NCBI RefSeq assembly: GCF_001667275.1
Contig: NZ_LZHV01000041.1
Span: forward strand, 124,001-188,000
Source of the DNA: Mycobacterium sp. ACS4054
GTDB taxonomy: Bacteria > Actinomycetota > Actinomycetes > Mycobacteriales > Mycobacteriaceae
DNA length: 64,000 nt
Direction: 5' to 3'
Shown: positions 60,152 through 64,000 of the stretch, piece by piece
Layout: each line of letters begins with the position of its first letter
How positions within the stretch are numbered: the stretch's first letter is position 1
Notes under the pieces: generated by a model
The model's database searches: none
Seen by the model: only the letters and a program-made list of their open reading frames with translations
Told to the model about the DNA's origin: nothing
Translations under genes and position numbers: made by a program

Positions 60152-61732
60152 CTACGCCGCCCGGGGATCCAACAGCTCCGACAGCCAGCACGCCAGCACG
60201 CAGAGCGCGGCCAGGCCGACCGCCCGGCCGAACCAGCGCCGACGGCGCAGCCGCGCGACCAGCACGACGATCGCCGCGGTCGCCCCGGCCACCAGCAGGA
60301 CGCCCGGCGGCCCGGCCGGAACCGGCACCGTCGCCGCGGGCGCGCCGGCCGACCACCGCGCCACGTGCACCACCCACCACACTTCGGGCCCGGTGAACCG
60401 GACCAACAGCTGGGCGCCGGACGGCCACGCCACGCTCAGCACGGCGGCCGCACTGCCCAGCACGGTGATCGGCGCTATCACCGGTGCGGCCGCGAGGTTG
60501 GCGGCGACCGCCACCAGGCTGACCCGCCCGGAGATGCCCGCCACCAGCGGGGCGGTCACCACGTGCGCCGCGGCGGCGATCGCCAGCGCGTCGGCCAGCG
60601 GTTTGGGGCAGCCCCAGGCCGCCAGGCGGCGCGACCAGCGGGGCGCGATGACGACCAGCGCGGCCGTCGCGACCACCGACAGCGCGAAGCCCACGTCGAC
60701 GGCCAGTTGCGGGGCCACCGCCAGCAACCCCAGCACCGCGGCGCACAGCGCCGGGATGGCCTGGCGCCGACGGGAAGACAGCATCCCCAGCAGCGCGATG
60801 GCGCCCATCACCGCCGCCCGCAACACGCTCGCCGTCGGTTGCACGACGACGACGAACGCGGCGAGCGTGACGCCGGCGAGGACGGCGGCGGCCCGCGGGC
60901 CGATCACGCGCGCCGAGAACAGGACGGCCGCGCACACGATGGTCACGTTGGCGCCCGACACCGCCATCAGGTGCGTCATGCCCGCCGCGCGAAAGTCGCG
61001 GTCGGTCTCGGCGGTGACCGCCGAGGTGTCGCCCAGGACCAGCGCGGGCAGCATGGCCGCCTGCTCGGCGGGCAGCGCGCCACGGACGGCGGCGGCGAAC
61101 CTGCCGCGCACCGCGTGCGCGGCGCGCTGCACGGCGCTCGCGGTCCCCACGGTCGGGCGGCCCGAGGCGTTGAGCACCGCGACGGTGAGGTCGCGGCGGG
61201 TCGGACGGCCGATGCGCGCGGTGAACCGCATCGGCCGGCCCACCACCGGCCCGTCGGTTTGCGAGTCGAAGTCCGACGCCCGCGCGAAAACGACCACCCG
61301 GCCGGAGATCGGTGCGTCGCGCAGGCGCTGCAGCGTGGCGCGAAACATCAGCCGGCCGCGACCCAGCGGGACCGGACTCTCGGTCGGGGTGAGCGTCACC
61401 GGGGCCGCGGCGCCGAAGGCCGCGGTGATCGGGTGCCGATCGACCGCTTCGGCGCGCAGCGCAACCGCGAACCCGAATCCCGCGCCGACCACCCCGACCG
61501 CGGCCAGGCCGCCGGCGATCGCCCGCAACCGCCCGGCCTCGCCCGCCCGGCAGGCCAGCGCGCCCGAGGCCGCGAGCAACACCAGACAGCACGCCGCCAC
61601 CGTCCGGCCGATCGGCCACCAGATGCCGGCGGCGGTCACCAGCCAACAGGTGAGCGCCGCGGGCACCAGCCGCGCATCGAGGCGGGTCGCGCCCGAGTCG
61701 ATGAGGCCGGCCGGCCCATCGGCGTCAGACAC
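60152..61732 (-). CDS. comEC: ComEC/Rec2-family membrane protein without the beta-lactamase domain
   Basis: A 526-residue polytopic protein with the competence domain, containing LPALVLGDTSAVTAETDRDF near 235 and AGMTHLMAVSGANVTIVC near 257, the Rec2 signature. Full ComEC proteins add a metallo-beta-lactamase domain of about 250 residues, absent here as in the mycobacterial protein Rv2414c (about 514). GTG at 61732 overlaps the comEA stop by 8 bp. In competent bacteria ComEC forms the DNA import channel; a role in mycobacteria is not established. Confidence 0.88.
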   Translation of the reverse strand: MSDADGPAGLIDSGATRLDARLVPAALTCWLVTAAGIWWPIGRTVAACCLVLLAASGALACRAGEAGRLRAIAGGLAAVGVVGAGFGFAVALRAEAVDRHPITAAFGAAAPVTLTPTESPVPLGRGRLMFRATLQRLRDAPISGRVVVFARASDFDSQTDGPVVGRPMRFTARIGRPTRRDLTVAVLNASGRPTVGTASAVQRAAHAVRGRFAAAVRGALPAEQAAMLPALVLGDTSAVTAETDRDFRAAGMTHLMAVSGANVTIVCAAVLFSARVIGPRAAAVLAGVTLAAFVVVVQPTASVLRAAVMGAIALLGMLSSRRRQAIPALCAAVLGLLAVAPQLAVDVGFALSVVATAALVVIAPRWSRRLAAWGCPKPLADALAIAAAAHVVTAPLVAGISGRVSLVAVAANLAAAPVIAPITVLGSAAAVLSVAWPSGAQLLVRFTGPEVWWVVHVARWSAGAPAATVPVPAGPPGVLLVAGATAAIVVLVARLRRRRWFGRAVGLAALCVLACWLSELLDPRAA

Positions 61733-62570
61733 GGACCAGGGCGCGCAACCTCTCCAGCCGCGCCGGGCCGATGCCGTCGACATCGGCGAGCTGGTCGACG
61801 GTGGTGAACTTGCCGTTGGCCTGCCGCCAGGCGACGATCGCGGCGGCCGTGACGGGTCCGACACCGGGCAGGGCGTCCAGGTCCTCGGCGGTCGCGGTGT
61901 TGAGGTCGAGCACCTCGCCCGGCTTCGGCCGGGCCGTTGCAGACCGCGGCGGCGCCCGCTTCGACGTCGGCGTCGACGCGGACGCCACCGAACTCCCCAA
62001 CGCCGCCGGCTGCCCGGGCACGGGAGCCAGTCCGACGACGATCTGCTCGCCGTCGCCGAGCGGGCGCGCCATGTTCAGCCCGATGGTGTCCGCCCCGTTC
62101 ACCGCACCCCCCGCGGCCTGCAGCGCGTCGGCGACCCGCGCGCCGGGCGCCAGGGTGACCAAGCCGGGGGTGTGCACCAGACCCACCACGCTCACCACCA
62201 CGGGCCGGTCCGGGCCCGGGCTGGGGCTCGCCGAGGATTTGGGGCCGGCCGTCGCCGCCTTGTCCACCGGCGGCAGTTTGGCTGACATCACCGGCGCCGG
62301 CCGGTCGTGCAGCAGCGTGAACACCGTGACGAGGACGGCCAGCGCGGCCACGATCGCCAGCCCGATGGCACCCGCGCGTCCCGGGTCGGCGCGCAGCCTG
62401 GCCGCCCAGCCCCGATCCCGGGCTGCGTCGGGCAGCCAGCGCGGCAGCAGCGAATTCTGGTCCTCGTCCGCGGCGTCCTGTAGTGACGCCGCCCCCGCAC
62501 CGTCGGCCTCGGTGTCCGGTTCGGCACCGAGCCGCCGCTGCAGACGCTCGCCGGGAAGTTCGATTCGCAT
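61725..62570 (-). CDS. comEA: ComEA-family helix-hairpin-helix protein
   Basis: A 281-residue membrane-anchored protein. One transmembrane segment is near 68-90 (GLAIVAALAVLVTVFTLL). An SLBB domain follows near 120-180 (VSVVGLVHTPGLVTLAPGAR). The C-terminal double helix-hairpin-helix reads DLNTATAEDLDALPGVGPVT and VDGIGPARLERL, a DNA-binding unit. ATG at 62570 gives a normal cytosolic tail. It forms a translationally coupled pair with comEC. Confidence 0.92.
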   Translation of the reverse strand: MRIELPGERLQRRLGAEPDTEADGAGAASLQDAADEDQNSLLPRWLPDAARDRGWAARLRADPGRAGAIGLAIVAALAVLVTVFTLLHDRPAPVMSAKLPPVDKAATAGPKSSASPSPGPDRPVVVSVVGLVHTPGLVTLAPGARVADALQAAGGAVNGADTIGLNMARPLGDGEQIVVGLAPVPGQPAALGSSVASASTPTSKRAPPRSATARPKPGEVLDLNTATAEDLDALPGVGPVTAAAIVAWRQANGKFTTVDQLADVDGIGPARLERLRALVRV

Positions 62571-62746
62571 GCCGCGACCGTAGGCGCGCCGGCCGCCGGA
62601 TCGGCCGGTCCCGGCCGCGCCGCGGCGCCCACTGGGGATTAAACCGAGGCTGTGCACAACCGCTCCGCGGGATGGGTCAATATGGAACCACGAACGCATC
62701 GCCAGCCAGCTGGTAGCCACGTTCACCCCAGAGACAGGAGGCCGCC

Positions 62747-63907
62747 GTGCAACTGGCGCTCACACCGGAGGAAGCCGCGTTCCGCGACGAACTTCGCACC
62801 ATCTACACCACCAAGATTCCCGAAGAGGTGCGCGATCGGGTGCGCCGGGGCTCGGCGGAGGTGAACCACGACGACATCGTCACCAGCCACAAGATCCTGC
62901 ACGAGCACGGTCTGGCGGTGCCGAACTGGCCGGTCGAATGGGGCGGTAAGGATTGGACGGCCACCCAGCACCAGATCTGGGCCGACGAGATGCAACTGGC
63001 GTGCGTCCCCGAGCCGCTGAACTTCAACACCAAAATGGTGGGGCCGGTGATCGCCGAATTCGGTTCGGAGGAGATCAAACAACGCTTCCTGCCGCCGACC
63101 GCCAGCCTCGACATCTGGTGGTGCCAGGGGTTCTCCGAGCCGGAGGCCGGTTCGGACCTGGCGTCGCTGCGCACCACCGCGGTCCGCGACGGTGACAGCT
63201 ACGTCGTCAACGGCCAGAAAACCTGGACCACGTTGGGCCAGTACGCGGACTGGATCTTCTGCCTGGTACGCACCGACCCGCAGGCGCCCAAGCGTCAGGC
63301 CGGCATCTCGTTCCTGCTCTTCGACATGAACACGCCGGGCATCACCCTGCGGCCCATCAAGACCATCGACGGTGGCCACGAGGTGAACGAGATCTTCTTC
63401 GAAGACGTCCGCGTGCCCGCCAATCAGCTTGTCGGAGAAGAAAACAAGGGCTGGACGTACGCGAAGTTCCTGTTGGGCAACGAGCGCACCGGCATCGCCG
63501 GTGTGGGTCGGACCAAGGTGCGCCTCGCCGAGGTGAAGAGGCACGCCGCCGAGACCGGGCTGCTCGCCGATCCTCTGTTCGCCGCCCGGCTGGCCGAGGC
63601 CGAAAACGAGCTGCTGGCACTGGAACTCACGCAGTCGCGGGTGGTCACCGATTCCGCGAACGGCCAGCCCAACCCGGCGTCGTCGGTGCTCAAACTCCGC
63701 GGCAGCCAGCTGCAGCAGGTGGCCACCGAGCTGCTCGTCGAGGTGGCGGGGCCCGACGCCCTGCCCGCCGACGGCAAGGGCATCGCGTCCCCGGACTGGG
63801 CGCAACACAGTGCGCCGCACTACCTCAACTACCGCAAGACGTCGATCTACGGCGGCAGCAACGAGGTTCAGCGCAACATCATCTCGTCGACCATCCTGGG
63901 ATTGTGA
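62747..63907 (+). CDS. Acyl-CoA dehydrogenase
   Basis: A 386-residue FAD-dependent acyl-CoA dehydrogenase. Family segments are CQGFSEPEAGSDLASLRTTA near 124, VVNGQKTWTTLGQYADW near 152 and YGGSNEVQRNIISSTILGL at the C-terminus. GTG at 62747 follows GGAGG. The next gene, 7 bp on, is a second acyl-CoA dehydrogenase. Pairs like this often form alpha2beta2 enzymes in steroid or fatty acyl breakdown, in which only one subunit has the catalytic Glu. I cannot place that Glu with certainty here. Its place is held by eis in M. tuberculosis. Confidence 0.9.
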   Translation: MQLALTPEEAAFRDELRTIYTTKIPEEVRDRVRRGSAEVNHDDIVTSHKILHEHGLAVPNWPVEWGGKDWTATQHQIWADEMQLACVPEPLNFNTKMVGPVIAEFGSEEIKQRFLPPTASLDIWWCQGFSEPEAGSDLASLRTTAVRDGDSYVVNGQKTWTTLGQYADWIFCLVRTDPQAPKRQAGISFLLFDMNTPGITLRPIKTIDGGHEVNEIFFEDVRVPANQLVGEENKGWTYAKFLLGNERTGIAGVGRTKVRLAEVKRHAAETGLLADPLFAARLAEAENELLALELTQSRVVTDSANGQPNPASSVLKLRGSQLQQVATELLVEVAGPDALPADGKGIASPDWAQHSAPHYLNYRKTSIYGGSNEVQRNIISSTILGL

Positions 63908-63914
63908 GGCTGCC

Positions 63915-64000
63915 ATGGACTTTCAGTTGACCGACGAGCAGACCCTGCTCCGCGACACCACCCGCGAGCTGCTGTCGCGCAGCTACGACCCGGAGAGCCG
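63915..64000 (+). CDS. Acyl-CoA dehydrogenase, second subunit, 3' partial
   Basis: ATG at 63915 opens a frame running to the window edge. The 28 visible residues, MDFQLTDEQTLLRDTTRELL and on, are the typical N-terminal helix of acyl-CoA dehydrogenases. It is 7 bp after the previous stop, so it is co-transcribed and a probable heteromeric partner. Confidence 0.75.
   Translation, partial: MDFQLTDEQTLLRDTTRELLSRSYDPES

Noticed and set aside
59823..62285. 820-codon open frame on the plus strand opposite holA, comEC and comEA
   Set aside because: Composition is low-complexity Ala/Arg/Thr, spans three real genes and has no ribosome site.

Overview
The window is high-GC actinobacterial DNA whose gene content and order match a slow-growing Mycobacterium. 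The backbone follows the M. tuberculosis Rv2375-Rv2415c interval (recalled, not searched): cfp2, the mycobactin cluster, hemW, nirA-cysH, the cys sulfate permease, treH, lppR, lepA, an RNase Z gene, the transglutaminase/alpha-E/ATP-grasp trio, rpsT, holA, comEC, comEA. Several M. tuberculosis genes are missing from their expected places (mbtJ, rpfD, che1/ggtB, PE24, eis). Other genes stand in their place, so a non-tuberculous species close to the M. avium complex is my best guess; species rank cannot be settled from this sequence alone.

Layout. 1-3022: end of a conserved small gene, an ECF41-type sigma factor with its AhpD-like partner, and two tandem CFP2-like secreted antigens. 3160-24199 (minus): one tightly overlapping mycobactin operon, mbtB-mbtT-mbtC-mbtD-mbtE-mbtF-mbtG-mbtH, read away from two tandem IdeR-like iron boxes shared with divergent mbtA. 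25985-31552: an accessory segment with a hairpin, a 47-codon ORF, two PapA-like acyltransferases, a polytopic membrane protein, and a DesA1-like desaturase on the other strand. 31718-33095: mbtI with its own IdeR-like box. 33226-36402: a small conserved protein and two tandem SbtA-type bicarbonate permease paralogs. 36406-44423: hemW and the assimilatory sulfur genes (nirA-cysH, then cysA-cysW-cysT-subI on the other strand). Each sulfur operon is preceded by a short leader ORF ending in clustered Cys codons. 44433-53538: small membrane proteins, a flavoprotein, trehalase, three tandem PknH-sensor-like lipoproteins, lepA, a PemK-like protein and a CBS protein. 53715-62570: RNase Z family protein, membrane protein, the transglutaminase trio, rpsT, holA, comEC and comEA. 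62747-64000: an acyl-CoA dehydrogenase pair, the second cut by the window edge.

How the genes work together. MbtI makes salicylate from chorismate. MbtA adenylates it and loads MbtB, which adds Ser/Thr and cyclises it. MbtE, MbtC/MbtD and MbtF add the lysine, the hydroxyacyl unit and the terminal lysine. MbtG N-hydroxylates lysine, MbtH assists the adenylation domains and MbtT edits stalled intermediates. IdeR represses all of this when iron is sufficient. The sulfur block imports sulfate and reduces APS and sulfite; its leader ORFs suggest cysteine-responsive attenuation.

The least ordinary items are a dimodular MbtE whose second adenylation domain lacks the amino-binding Asp, the PapA/PapA/membrane cassette inside the mycobactin locus, the two Cys-codon leaders (one with a visible anti-Shine-Dalgarno), and a 62-bp palindromic element.
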